DNA of 24,918 bases from a virus: IMG/VR virus record IMGVR_UViG_3300047094_000277, positions 1-24,918 of that record; one strand, 5' to 3'. Below, piece after piece: positions 1 through 7,403 of the stretch (the first letter of the stretch is position 1; each line of letters begins with the position of its first letter). The position numbers and the translations under genes are program-made. The notes beneath the pieces are model-generated. The model was not told where the DNA came from. It saw only the letters and a list, made by a program, of their open reading frames with translations, and made no database searches.

Positions 1-156
1 GACACGCCGACCCCGACGCCCTAAGTTAGCCAGCGTGGCGAATCTCTGGCGGGGTTCCCATATCCTCCTCTGGTGTGCCAAAGCCCTCGGATTGTCGTCC
101 GGGGGCTTTGTGCATCCGTCAGCGATAGAAGTGCCCACTGGGCATATATCTGCCCA
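1..156. other. Intergenic region at the left edge
   Basis: Holds the hairpin at 79..110 and otherwise no supported gene. A minus-strand AGGAGG near 64..69 is followed two bases later by an ATG frame of only 11 codons. The spacing is too short and the frame too small to call a gene. Confidence 0.6.
79..110 (-). terminator. Terminator-like hairpin downstream of the endolysin
   Basis: CAAAGCCC pairs with GGGCTTTG, and inside it CGGA pairs with TCCG across one mismatch, with a 6-base loop. In minus-strand RNA the mismatch is C-A; in plus-strand RNA it is a G-U wobble, so pairing is slightly better in that direction. No long U-tract follows on either side, only the TTT inside the stem arm. It sits about 50 bases past the endolysin stop and could end the late transcript, perhaps from both directions. 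Confidence 0.6.
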
Positions 157-636
157 CTACAGCGCCCGCACGACCGTCCACACGGATTCGACGCTCCCGT
201 TTTCCAAGAGCTTGGCGGCAGACGGGGATGGGCTGCGGCGCATCGGCGCTCCCCACTGGATGTGCGGGTAGTCGCGGAACGTCCAGTCCCCGCCCCAGAC
301 CAAGCCCTGCGCCTTGGCTGCCGCGCCCAATTCCTGCCACCACTGCATCGGGGCTTGCCAGCCCTTTGCCTTGTGGATGATGTCAGCAGCCAGCCCGTAG
401 TGGTGCCATGTGTCGAGGGCTGTCTCGCTATGCGTGACAATGCCGCGCCCGTCGTCATAGTCGCGCCCGAAGCCATAGAGATACCGCTGCCGCGCATCCG
501 TCCGCAGCGTCTCCGCCACGGTCGCATACGGCACCGACTCCAGCACCCGTTCGATCTTCGCCCGAAACGCCGGGGCCAGTCCGTCGAGGGACTTGACCAC
601 CGGCACAGGCGCAGGGAGTGTGCCCCGCTTCGGCAT
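157..636 (-). CDS. Endolysin, M15-family peptidase
   Basis: 159 residues, no signal peptide, consistent with holin-dependent release. It has the M15 layout: ETLRTDARQRYLYGFGR (42-58), then WHHYGLAADI with H78 and D85 as zinc ligands in H-x-x-G-x-A-x-D spacing, and DYPHIQW with D122 as likely catalytic acid and H125 as third ligand. This matches the L-alanyl-D-glutamate or D-alanyl peptidase endolysins (M15C type), which cut peptide cross-links in peptidoglycan. The last 30 residues (MRRSPSPSAAKLLENGS, then SVWTVVRAL) may form a small tail or cell-wall contact. Three bases separate its ATG from the holin TAA. It is the last gene of the late unit within the window. Confidence 0.93.
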   Translation of the reverse strand: MPKRGTLPAPVPVVKSLDGLAPAFRAKIERVLESVPYATVAETLRTDARQRYLYGFGRDYDDGRGIVTHSETALDTWHHYGLAADIIHKAKGWQAPMQWWQELGAAAKAQGLVWGGDWTFRDYPHIQWGAPMRRSPSPSAAKLLENGSVESVWTVVRAL

Positions 637-639
637 CCC

Positions 640-945
640 TTACGCCTTCTTCTGCTTGGCGAGGTGGAGGGCGTAGGCAATCGCTGCCGCTACCATGCCC
701 TTCACGGCGTCCGTGTCGAGCGTGGCAAGGCAGTCCTGTACCCCATTCGGATCACACGCGACTTCGACGCCCGAGAGGTGTGAGGCGACGGTCAGGGCCA
801 CGGCAATCGCGGCCACGGCGAACCGCTTGGCGATCGGCGGGAGGGCGTCCACGGTGGCGGACAGCCCCTTGAGGCCCTGCATCAGCACGAACGTGATCGG
901 GCCAACGACGAGGGGGAGGGTGGCCGAGAGGAGTAGCTTGGTCAT
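640..945 (-). CDS. Holin (three membrane segments)
   Basis: 101 residues. Three hydrophobic segments are visible: about 3-22 (TKLLLSATLPLVVGPITFVL), 42-58 (FAVAAIAVALTVASHLS) and 81-95 (AVKGMVAAAIAYALH), ending in a basic tail (LAKQKKA). That is the layout of class I holins, which open the inner membrane for the endolysin. The frame also has a GTG one codon earlier at 948, but GGAG is 6 bases before the ATG at 945, the better spacing. It immediately precedes the endolysin gene (TAAGGG-ATG). The assignment is by topology and position, since holins share little sequence. A Cys pair (VACDPNGVQDC) lies in the loop before segment 3. Confidence 0.8.
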   Translation of the reverse strand: MTKLLLSATLPLVVGPITFVLMQGLKGLSATVDALPPIAKRFAVAAIAVALTVASHLSGVEVACDPNGVQDCLATLDTDAVKGMVAAAIAYALHLAKQKKA

Positions 946-957
946 CACAGGCTCCAG

Positions 958-1245
958 TTAGGAATGGGAATCCAGTCGCCCTTCCAGCTTGGCGACTTTG
1001 GTCAGGCTTTCCCGCACCAGCGTATAAATGTCGCTCATGTCTTTCCGCATATCACGCACATCGCGTTCCATCTTCTGCACGGTCGTCTTGAGTACCGCGT
1101 AGCTCATCAGCCCCCCGACCACCGCTGAAATAATCGGCACCAATAACGAAGTCATAGACATCCCGGTAGGGGGAGCGTTCTGGAGGACGGCACTGCTGAC
1201 ACCCAACAGGGCGCTGATCTTGAGGGAGGCGGATTCGATGGTCAC
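958..1245 (-). CDS. Membrane/coiled-coil lysis-region protein (GTG start)
   Basis: 95 residues from GTG at 1245, two bases after the upstream TAA, with GGAGA about 9 bases before it. Inner ATGs at 1161 and 1155 are alternatives. One clear transmembrane helix (about 32-52: TSLLVPIISAVVGGLMSYAV) is followed by a charged coiled coil (about 55-92: VQKMERDVRDMRKDMSDIY). A weaker hydrophobic patch precedes it (SALLGVSSAVL). Next to holin and endolysin this topology fits a spanin-like (Rz) protein or an accessory holin/anti-holin, but the classic Rz arrangement with a nested Rz1 lipoprotein is not seen. It could also be a membrane-bound regulator unrelated to lysis. Confidence 0.72.
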   Translation of the reverse strand: MTIESASLKISALLGVSSAVLQNAPPTGMSMTSLLVPIISAVVGGLMSYAVLKTTVQKMERDVRDMRKDMSDIYTLVRESLTKVAKLEGRLDSHS

Positions 1246-1247
1246 GG

Positions 1248-3206
1248 TTAGAGTTCTCCGCGCACTCGACGCACAGATTCGCGCCCAGATACCCCGCCAA
1301 GGAGCGCACCAACACGGCTTCCAAACTGTGCGCCCTTTGCTCTGGCTGCGTATTCGCGCTCCACATTGGTGAGGAGATCGCCCATACGCTCGGCTGGCGT
1401 TAAGAGGGCTTGCGCCTTCTGCACACGACGAGATGCCGCCCGTTCTCCGCCGATCCGCTCGCCAGCACGAGTGACCCCAGCTTCCAGCAGGTTGACTGCC
1501 GTTGCCCGAGGCGAAGCCGCAGCACGGACGAGCCTTCCCAAGCGTGTTGGCGCAAGTTCCTGTGCGATGTCCGCTTGCAGCGGTGCTGTGCGTGACCCTC
1601 CCATGATGGACGAGGCGTTCGCTCCCAACTGCATCTCTGCGTCCAGCGCCGAGAGAATCCCTTCGGCTTGGTCGCCAAAAAGCACCTGCACCTTTTCGCG
1701 GTACTTCGGCGTCTTGATTTCAGAAGGGCGTAAGGCGTTCTCTGAAATCCGCTCACGCTGCGTATCTAGCCACCCACGCCGTACAAACTCCTGCTCGCTG
1801 TCAGACAGCCCATCGAGGGCTTGGGCAATGGCAGGAGCCGTTTTGTTCTTCTTCGCAAATTCCTGTCCTGTCTCTAGCGCATTGAGCAGTGCGGTTTCAC
1901 CTGCCCACGCATCACGCGCCTCCTTGTACCCCGGGATCATCATATCCAGCATATCCACGAAATCTCGGCGTGTCTGCTTGATAAGATTCTGTTCTGTCAG
2001 ACCGAGTTCGCCGGGACCGGGGCGCTTCCCGTTATACAGGCGGTCATCCAACGCTCGCTTCATATAGTCCAGATACTCAGGAGTACGGAGTGGCGTTGCT
2101 CCTGCGGCAGTGTCCATCGTGGGGAGCGTAATCCCCGCTTCTGCCATCAGCGCCCTCGCTTTCTTCTGGGCAACGCGGAGCGCAGGGCGTGACGCAATGA
2201 ACTTCTCAAGCTCATCACTTATTACTGGAGCCTGTTGCTTCATCTCCTCGTAGAGCGGGTCAGCAACCTGCTTCCGTCGTGCGGCAATGTCTTCTACGGT
2301 TTCCAGCAGGTTCTCTTGCGCCTTGCCCGTGGTCCGAGTCAAGGCTTGCTGCAACCGCTCCGGGCGAGATTCAGCACGGGCAGCCATCGTAGCGCCAATG
2401 TCCTGTCCTGCTTCTCCGCCGATGGCTTGCAAGCGTCGGCCAATACGCACTCCGGGCTCACCCAGTACATCCATCGCTCGCGCTTCTGGGGCGGCTGCTG
2501 CCATTTGCGTCGCACGTTCACGGATGGCGCTAGGGGTCGCTTTTTGCGCTTCCATCGCTTCACGAAGCGCCGCAACACCAGCAGACTCCTTTACGCCACC
2601 ACGCGCCAACGCTCGGGCGCCCTTCTCAGCAGCAAGTCCGCCAGCCCTGCCGAGTGCCCCGCCGATTACACCACCAGTCGCAGCGCCAACTAGTCGATTC
2701 CCAAGACCTTCATCGGAAGCGCCAGCCCCGCCCAATGCCCCTTGCAGCGCGGCGCTCTTAGTCAGCGCACGGGCGACAGATGACGCCCCCTTCGCGCCAA
2801 TCATCGCGCCACGCGCCAGTCCACCGCCAGTGGCGATGCCGCCAACAATCTGTGACGCCAACACCGTCTTCGGATAGGCTTTCTCAAACTCGCCCATCTC
2901 GCCACGGATGCGCTGCAACTCCTCGCTATAGGTCTTGCTCCCCGGCAAGAGCGAAGTGATAAGCGCCTCGGCTTCATCGCCAAAGCCAAAGCCCGCGCCC
3001 TGTCCAATGGCCTCTCGCGCTACGCTCAAGGCCTTCCCGCGAGCGGACCATCCTTCCGCTGCTTTCGGAGCGGCAGGGGCAACTGGAGCCTTTGCCGTTG
3101 ATGGCGATGGACCGCCAAACTCACGAGCCAAATCTTCTTCGGAATAGCCCATCGAAAGCAGTTGCTTACGCTCTGCGGCTGTTGGCGGCTGAATGCGGTT
3201 TGCCAT
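1248..3206 (-). CDS. Internal virion/ejection-type protein D (glycine-zipper region)
   Basis: 652 residues, the longest of the ejection group. Residues 1-30 (PPTAAERKQLLSMGYSEEDL) resemble the openings of similar phage proteins. Residues 115-195 are a Gly/Ala-rich, weakly hydrophobic stretch with repeated GxxxG spacing (ASQIVGGIATGGGLARGAM, LVGAATGGVIGGALGRAGG), suited to membrane insertion. The rest is mostly helical (ARRKQVADPLYEEMKQQ, TEQNLIKQTRRDFVDMLDMM), ending with Arg-rich low complexity. No lytic transglycosylase motif is evident. A role in forming the channel for DNA across the host envelope, as with T7 gp15/gp16 or P22 gp16/gp20, is inferred from order and composition only. Confidence 0.78.
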   Translation of the reverse strand: MANRIQPPTAAERKQLLSMGYSEEDLAREFGGPSPSTAKAPVAPAAPKAAEGWSARGKALSVAREAIGQGAGFGFGDEAEALITSLLPGSKTYSEELQRIRGEMGEFEKAYPKTVLASQIVGGIATGGGLARGAMIGAKGASSVARALTKSAALQGALGGAGASDEGLGNRLVGAATGGVIGGALGRAGGLAAEKGARALARGGVKESAGVAALREAMEAQKATPSAIRERATQMAAAAPEARAMDVLGEPGVRIGRRLQAIGGEAGQDIGATMAARAESRPERLQQALTRTTGKAQENLLETVEDIAARRKQVADPLYEEMKQQAPVISDELEKFIASRPALRVAQKKARALMAEAGITLPTMDTAAGATPLRTPEYLDYMKRALDDRLYNGKRPGPGELGLTEQNLIKQTRRDFVDMLDMMIPGYKEARDAWAGETALLNALETGQEFAKKNKTAPAIAQALDGLSDSEQEFVRRGWLDTQRERISENALRPSEIKTPKYREKVQVLFGDQAEGILSALDAEMQLGANASSIMGGSRTAPLQADIAQELAPTRLGRLVRAAASPRATAVNLLEAGVTRAGERIGGERAASRRVQKAQALLTPAERMGDLLTNVEREYAARAKGAQFGSRVGALLGGVSGRESVRRVRGEL

Positions 3207-4357
3207 TACTTCTTCCCTCCAGAGCGTAGGCGACTCAGCGCGTCAGATGCACTCATTGAAGGCGTCTGACTCCCAGCAGGAGCATACTCTGGAAGTCCAT
3301 AGAATGATCGCTTGGCGTTGAGTTCCATGATAGCCTTTTCTTTCAGGCCAGAAGTTTTGTCTAGCGCAGCAGGAGCGGCATCGCCGGTACTGATGTACAC
3401 TGGAACCATTGACTCTTTTTCGGTCTTGCTTTGTGCCGTGCCAAAGTCTGTTCTGCGAACCTTCGTCATTGCACCAAAAGCAATAGCGCGAGCCTTCGTC
3501 CCCGGCATTGTGCCGAGGACAACGTTGGGGAGCATTGTCTTTAGCCCAAAGGCATCGGGGTTGTCCTTGATAACCTGTTCTGCCTTCTCTAGCTCTTTGA
3601 TGGTCGCTTCTAGCTCGGTCATGCTGCGCCTGTCTGGTGCGGGGATGCGCTCCATCGCTTGCTTGTCCTGCTTCTCCGCTCGCTTCTTATCAAAATCAAA
3701 CCGCTCACGGCTTAGTCCATACTGCAATTTTTGATATGGGGTTAGTGCGTTCTGATCCTCAAAGATCGCCTTGTACGCCGCAGGGCTTTCCATCGCCAGC
3801 CGTACAGCCGCCTGAGATTTTGGCCCACCACTAATTGCATCAGCGGCAAGTTTTTCCTGTCGCTCCTGCTCTGCTCGCTTGGCTTGGGCCAGCGCGGTGG
3901 CTTTCTCTCGCTCAATCTGGCGCTCTCGCATCTCCTGCCCACGCGCCAGCCGCTCCTGCCGCTCGCCCGCTGTCTCACGCAGCGCAAACTGCTGACCGCC
4001 GTACTCCAGCGTCCGTTCCGGCTTGGCCTCTGCGTACCCCTGCATGAGCGACTGCTGGCTGGCCGCAGAGGGGAGGGACATCCCCGCCCCTCGCGTGGAG
4101 TTCATCGCCGCGACCGCAAGTGACCGTGCTGCATCTGCGGCCTCCTGCTGTTTGCGCTGAACGTTACCCACCGGCTCATAGCCCTGCGCCTGAAGGCCAG
4201 CAATGTCCATTGCCATCTGCCGCGCCTCGGCTTTGCGAAGACGCTCTCGCTCGGCCTCCTGTTCTTCTCGCAGCGTCTTGGCCTGAGTGTAACCCTGAAT
4301 CCCGCTTCCGACCGACCCAAGCGCCAACTGGAGCGCGTTCATTGCTCGTCGTGCCAT
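3206..4357 (-). CDS. Internal virion/ejection-type protein C
   Basis: 383 residues. A basic, Ala/Leu-rich start (MARRAMNALQLALGSVGSG) is followed by a strongly charged helical region (about 25-180: REEQEAERERLRKAEARQ, ERQERLARGQEMRERQ) likely to form coiled coils. A more globular second half follows (about 195-360: YKAIFEDQNALTPYQKL, LEATIKELEKAEQVI, LGTMPGTKARAIAFGAM, VPVYISTGDAAPAAL). GGAGAG lies 7 bases before the ATG at 4357. Its TAA overlaps the next ATG (TAATG at 3206). Context between two other long virion-type proteins supports an injected or internal role; I know no catalytic domain in it. By eye, codon use is somewhat less GC-biased than in the neck genes. Confidence 0.77.
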   Translation of the reverse strand: MARRAMNALQLALGSVGSGIQGYTQAKTLREEQEAERERLRKAEARQMAMDIAGLQAQGYEPVGNVQRKQQEAADAARSLAVAAMNSTRGAGMSLPSAASQQSLMQGYAEAKPERTLEYGGQQFALRETAGERQERLARGQEMRERQIEREKATALAQAKRAEQERQEKLAADAISGGPKSQAAVRLAMESPAAYKAIFEDQNALTPYQKLQYGLSRERFDFDKKRAEKQDKQAMERIPAPDRRSMTELEATIKELEKAEQVIKDNPDAFGLKTMLPNVVLGTMPGTKARAIAFGAMTKVRRTDFGTAQSKTEKESMVPVYISTGDAAPAALDKTSGLKEKAIMELNAKRSFYGLPEYAPAGSQTPSMSASDALSRLRSGGKK

Positions 4358-4370
4358 GATCTACTCTCCG

Positions 4371-6029
4371 TTAAGATTGGCCTGGGTCGGTGATGTCACC
4401 AATCCCCTTCGCTGGCTGGTTGATCCCTAGCTTCTTTGCGTCAAGGCCAATCGTGCGAAGGAACTCGTCGCGCTTCTTCGGGTCCATCGGGGCGAGCGTT
4501 GCCGCCAACTGCGAGAGGAACTGGTTCGACGCCTGACCCTTCTCAAAGCCGAACCGCTCCATGTCGAGCTTGTAGGTCTTCTCAAACCGTGCCTGAGCCG
4601 CGTCGAGATCCTGCTTAGAAAGCAACGTCCGCAGGTCGCGGTCCAGCTTGCTCTGCTCCCCTTGCCACTTCTCCGTCTGCTGACGCTGCTCGGTCTCAAA
4701 CCGCTGGCGATCAGCCTGTGCCGCCTTGTTGGCTTCAATCTCCGCCAACTGCCGCTTCTCCTGCGCCGTCAGCTCGGTCGTCTGCATCTTCTCGCGGAGG
4801 CCGCGCTCCAATGCGGACTGCCCCGCCTCAAACGCCTGTCTGCCCGTCTGCAACTCACGCTGCGAGGCGATGTCGGCCAACTGGCGCTTCTCCTGCGCGG
4901 AGAGTTCCGTGGTCTGCATCTTCTCACGCAGCGACCGCTCCAGCGCCGACTGGCCCGCCTCAAAAGTAAAGCCACGCTCCTGCATCCTCTCGCGGCTCCC
5001 GATGTCCGCCGAGGCCAGTCGCTCACGGCTCCCCATCTCCGCGTAACCCAAGGCCAACTGCCCACGCGCCTGTTCCTGTGACGCGAGATCACGGGCAGCG
5101 GTCAGGTCTAACTCACGGCCACGCAGACGGGACTCCTGCTGCAACTCCGCAGCACGGGCATCAATGTCTGCCGCCGAACGCACCGATTCCACATTAGCGC
5201 GGAAAGCGCCCAACTCCTGTTCGCCCATCGTGCCCAGCGCGTTACCCAACTGCTGCGTCAAGAACTGCTCGCGCTGCTGGTCCTTGGTCATCGCTTCCTT
5301 CAGGATGTCCGCTTCCAGCGAAGCCTGTGCCCGACCGAACTGGCCCGCGATGTCACCCAAGCGCCCCGCCGCGATGGACGAAGCCGACAGCCCACGCCGC
5401 GCCATCTCCTCTTGAAGTGCCGTTTCCGAGGCTTGCCGCTCGGCCTGGAGGTTCGCCACAGCGGCTTCCCGCTGCGCGGCGAAGGCCGGATCGTTGTACA
5501 CCGATCCCGCTTGCCCCAGATTGGTCAACTGCGCCATCAGTCGGCTCGCCAACTCCTGCGAGCCAGCGCCCTGCTGGAACGACTGCCCGAGTTGGTAGGC
5601 CGCTTGCTGCTGCGGCATAGCGACCGGCTGCTGCGCCACCTGCTCCTGCGGCAGCGAGACAGGGAACGCCATCGGCACCTGCTGCTCCATCGGCTGCGCT
5701 TGCGCTGCGGGCTGCGCTTGCTGCACCGGAGGCGGAGGCGCTGTCTGGGCGAGCTGGTTGCTTAGGGACTGCAACATCTGCGACTGCTGGACGGGCTGGG
5801 CACCCTGCTGCATCGTGTTCTGCTGCGGAGCAGGGCGAGCCTGCCCCTGCTGCTGCATCTGCGCGAAGGTCGGCATGGCGACAGCGCCCGCGCCAGCCTG
5901 TGCTTGCCCTTGGGCTTGGCCCTGCGCTTGCCCTGGCTGCTGCTGCCTCGGCCTCGGTGGCGTGTTGCCGCCAAGAGCCTGTGTCCTCGGGCTGGGCAGC
6001 GAACCGAACGCGGTGTTAAAGGTCGCCAT
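4371..6029 (-). CDS. Internal virion/ejection-type protein B (Gln-rich, coiled coil)
   Basis: 552 residues. The first ~155 are extremely Gln/Pro/Ala-rich (GQAQGQAQGQAQ, QQPVAMPQQQAAY) and probably disordered. Residues about 160-490 are a long helical, coiled-coil-prone region rich in Glu, Gln, Arg and Ala (REAAVANLQAERQASETALQ), including a 44-residue tandem repeat. The C-terminal 60 residues are shorter helices (LAATLAPMDPKKRDEFLRTI). AGGAGA fused to the upstream TAG (TAGGAGATAGCG-ATG) fixes the start. Long rod-like helical proteins in this position of podoviruses are typically internal core or ejection proteins that form the trans-envelope DNA conduit. It could be misread as a tape-measure protein, but no tail-tube gene accompanies it. 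Confidence 0.78.
   Translation of the reverse strand: MATFNTAFGSLPSPRTQALGGNTPPRPRQQQPGQAQGQAQGQAQAGAGAVAMPTFAQMQQQGQARPAPQQNTMQQGAQPVQQSQMLQSLSNQLAQTAPPPPVQQAQPAAQAQPMEQQVPMAFPVSLPQEQVAQQPVAMPQQQAAYQLGQSFQQGAGSQELASRLMAQLTNLGQAGSVYNDPAFAAQREAAVANLQAERQASETALQEEMARRGLSASSIAAGRLGDIAGQFGRAQASLEADILKEAMTKDQQREQFLTQQLGNALGTMGEQELGAFRANVESVRSAADIDARAAELQQESRLRGRELDLTAARDLASQEQARGQLALGYAEMGSRERLASADIGSRERMQERGFTFEAGQSALERSLREKMQTTELSAQEKRQLADIASQRELQTGRQAFEAGQSALERGLREKMQTTELTAQEKRQLAEIEANKAAQADRQRFETEQRQQTEKWQGEQSKLDRDLRTLLSKQDLDAAQARFEKTYKLDMERFGFEKGQASNQFLSQLAATLAPMDPKKRDEFLRTIGLDAKKLGINQPAKGIGDITDPGQS
4701..4964 (-). repeat. Tandem 132-bp (44-residue) coiled-coil repeat
   Basis: Two units start at 4964 and 4832, each beginning FEAGQSALER and continuing LREKMQTTEL and AQEKRQLA. 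The first 32 residues are almost identical, the rest diverged. A third degenerate start (FETEQ) follows at about 4700. Confidence 0.85.
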
Positions 6030-6038
6030 CGCTATCTC

Positions 6039-7025
6039 CTATCGGCGTCCGTAGGTATAAGCGCGGCCTCGCGCAGCAGCTTCTTCTGCGACCTGCCGTG
6101 CCCTATCGCTCCCCCCAAACCCTGTTGCCATGTACTCAGCCCCCGTCATCGGGGCCGTGCGGGTGTTCCCGTACACCGGATTAGTTCTGGCGCGGTAGTC
6201 CTCAAGGTACCGGATGCGCGGGTCATCCGTCGCCAGCATTGCCGCGTTATCCGCGAACTGGGAGAACGATCCCATAGGAGCCCCGCCGCCCAACTGCATC
6301 CCCAGGTTGCCCGCCATCTGCGGGGCAAAGAGCGCCATCAGTTCGGCGCGGTTCTGCAACTGGCGCTGCTGGTCCTCGTACTCCCGCTCCGCCTGTGCCG
6401 CCGTCGCTTGCTGGCCGAGGATGTTCGAGCCCGCCGTCATGCCCTTGCCGATGAACTCCAGCCCTTCCTTCGTCTTGTAGAACGGCGTGGGCTTTGTCGT
6501 ACGCGCAGCATCTGCAACACTTTGCGTCACTCGCGTCTCAATCGGCTTGGGCGCACGCGCAAAATCTGCAACGCTTTGCGCCACTTCCTGTGACGCCACG
6601 GGACGACCCGCGACAAGACTTGTCGCGCTTGGGGCGCTTGGCGCAGCAAAGTTAACTGCCGATGCTGGAGTCGCACTGGCGGTTATCGTGCCGGGAGTCA
6701 TGCCGATCTTGGACGCCATATCCGTTGGGGCGAGCGAGCTAAGAGTCTTTTCTGTTGCGCGACGCGCCATCGCGCCGGTGAACAGGTTCTTCGCCCCAGC
6801 GCCCAGCGACCCAGCGCCGTAGCCGGAAATGCCGCCCTGAATCCCCTGCCCGAAGTCAAAGCCGATCCCGCCCTTGCCTTCGCGGTCAAGGCCGCGCATC
6901 GCTGCGCCAATCGCTGCGCCAGCCAAAGGGCCACCCACTGCGCCAGCCACGAACGGGGCGACCGCCTGAATCGCTCCCTTGTTGCGGTCATAGAATCCCG
7001 CCAGCCCACCACGCTTCCGTGCCAT
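6039..7025 (-). CDS. Internal virion/ejection-type protein A
   Basis: 328 residues. It opens MARKRGGLAGFYDRNKG and then has a Gly/Ala-rich weakly hydrophobic stretch (about 18-75: VAPFVAGAVGGPLAGAAIGA) of the type found in podovirus proteins injected with DNA. The middle is Ala/Ser/Pro-rich with a duplicated 18-residue unit around QSVADxARxxKP. A helical part (about 205-235: AAQAEREYEDQQRQLQN) and a Gly/Met-rich segment follow, ending RGRAYTYGRR. GGGAGA lies 8-9 bases before the ATG. Its place just before the three long coiled-coil or glycine-rich proteins fits an internal core or ejection role. I do not recognise a named family. Confidence 0.75.
   Translation of the reverse strand: MARKRGGLAGFYDRNKGAIQAVAPFVAGAVGGPLAGAAIGAAMRGLDREGKGGIGFDFGQGIQGGISGYGAGSLGAGAKNLFTGAMARRATEKTLSSLAPTDMASKIGMTPGTITASATPASAVNFAAPSAPSATSLVAGRPVASQEVAQSVADFARAPKPIETRVTQSVADAARTTKPTPFYKTKEGLEFIGKGMTAGSNILGQQATAAQAEREYEDQQRQLQNRAELMALFAPQMAGNLGMQLGGGAPMGSFSQFADNAAMLATDDPRIRYLEDYRARTNPVYGNTRTAPMTGAEYMATGFGGSDRARQVAEEAAARGRAYTYGRR
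6477..6584 (-). repeat. Two tandem 54-bp coding repeats
   Basis: Two adjacent 18-residue units (VAQSVADFARAPKPIETR and VTQSVADAARTTKPTPFY), in which the DNA is also recognisably similar (ATCTGCAAC-x-CTTTGCG on the plus strand). It is a recent in-frame duplication in a linker-like part of the protein. Confidence 0.8.
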
Positions 7026-7047
7026 GATCGTGTCTCCCGTGAAGATG

Positions 7048-7224
7048 TTATTTGCGCTTCATCACTGCGGTGCGAGGCTTGCTCTTTTCCGGCATCTTGC
7101 CGTACGCCTTCTTCGGCGTGGCCTCAATCATCTCTTTCGCAACCTTGCGCGATGGGCCGTTCTTCACGGTGCCAGCGGCAGCGGCGTACATCAAACGCTG
7201 CTGGGCCTTCGACTTAACAGGCAT
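7048..7224 (-). CDS. Small basic protein, DUF3008-like
   Basis: 58 residues, just under common minimum lengths and easily missed. It reads MPVKSKAQQRLMYAAAAG, then VKNGPSRKVAKEMIEATPKK, and ends KRK-TAA. The P-x-K-S-K-A-Q-Q-R opening followed by a Val-Lys-Lys/Arg helix matches the small DUF3008-type proteins seen in T4-like and other phages and in some bacteria; function unknown. AAGGAGAG at about 7229..7236, inside the end of the upstream gene, lies 6 bases before the ATG at 7224, so the start is well supported. It is a pair with the equally long upstream 58-residue basic protein, probably co-translated. Confidence 0.85.
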   Translation of the reverse strand: MPVKSKAQQRLMYAAAAGTVKNGPSRKVAKEMIEATPKKAYGKMPEKSKPRTAVMKRK

Positions 7225-7401
7225 CTAGCTCTCCTTAGTTTTACGTGCTACCGCTGAGTTGTCAACCAAATTCGGGTACGGTCTTCCAGCGGCTTTGGCC
7301 CGTGCTTTGGCCGCTTGCTTCTGCTTGGGGGAGAGCGTCGTGCGCTCCTTCTTGGGCAGCGGGTTGTCTTTGCGCCAGAAGGCAACTTTACGCTTGGGCA
7401 T
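7225..7401 (-). CDS. Small basic phage protein
   Basis: 58 residues, strongly basic, starting at the ATG at 7401 with AAGG 7 bases upstream; the longer frame above it is antisense-like overlap with fibre 3. It contains VAFWRKDNPLPKKER, then KQKQAAKARAKAAGRPYPN with VDN after it. The last segment is one I know from small proteins in marine and other podovirus genomes, usually beside other tiny basic proteins. No domain of known function is assigned. Nucleic-acid binding or a minor virion component are reasonable guesses from the charge alone. Its 3' end contains the ribosome site of the next small gene (AAGGAG). Confidence 0.82.
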   Translation of the reverse strand: MPKRKVAFWRKDNPLPKKERTTLSPKQKQAAKARAKAAGRPYPNLVDNSAVARKTKES

Positions 7402-7403
7402 AG

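Noticed and set aside
1-80. A possible tRNA 3' end on the plus strand (GGGGTTCCC near 52..60)
   Set aside because: The T-arm does not fold to a 5-bp stem with a TTC-type 7-base loop, and no acceptor partner is visible.
4371-6029. Tape-measure protein of a long-tailed phage
   Set aside because: It is long and helical, but no tail-tube, tail-terminator or assembly-chaperone frameshift genes are present, and an adaptor and nozzle are.
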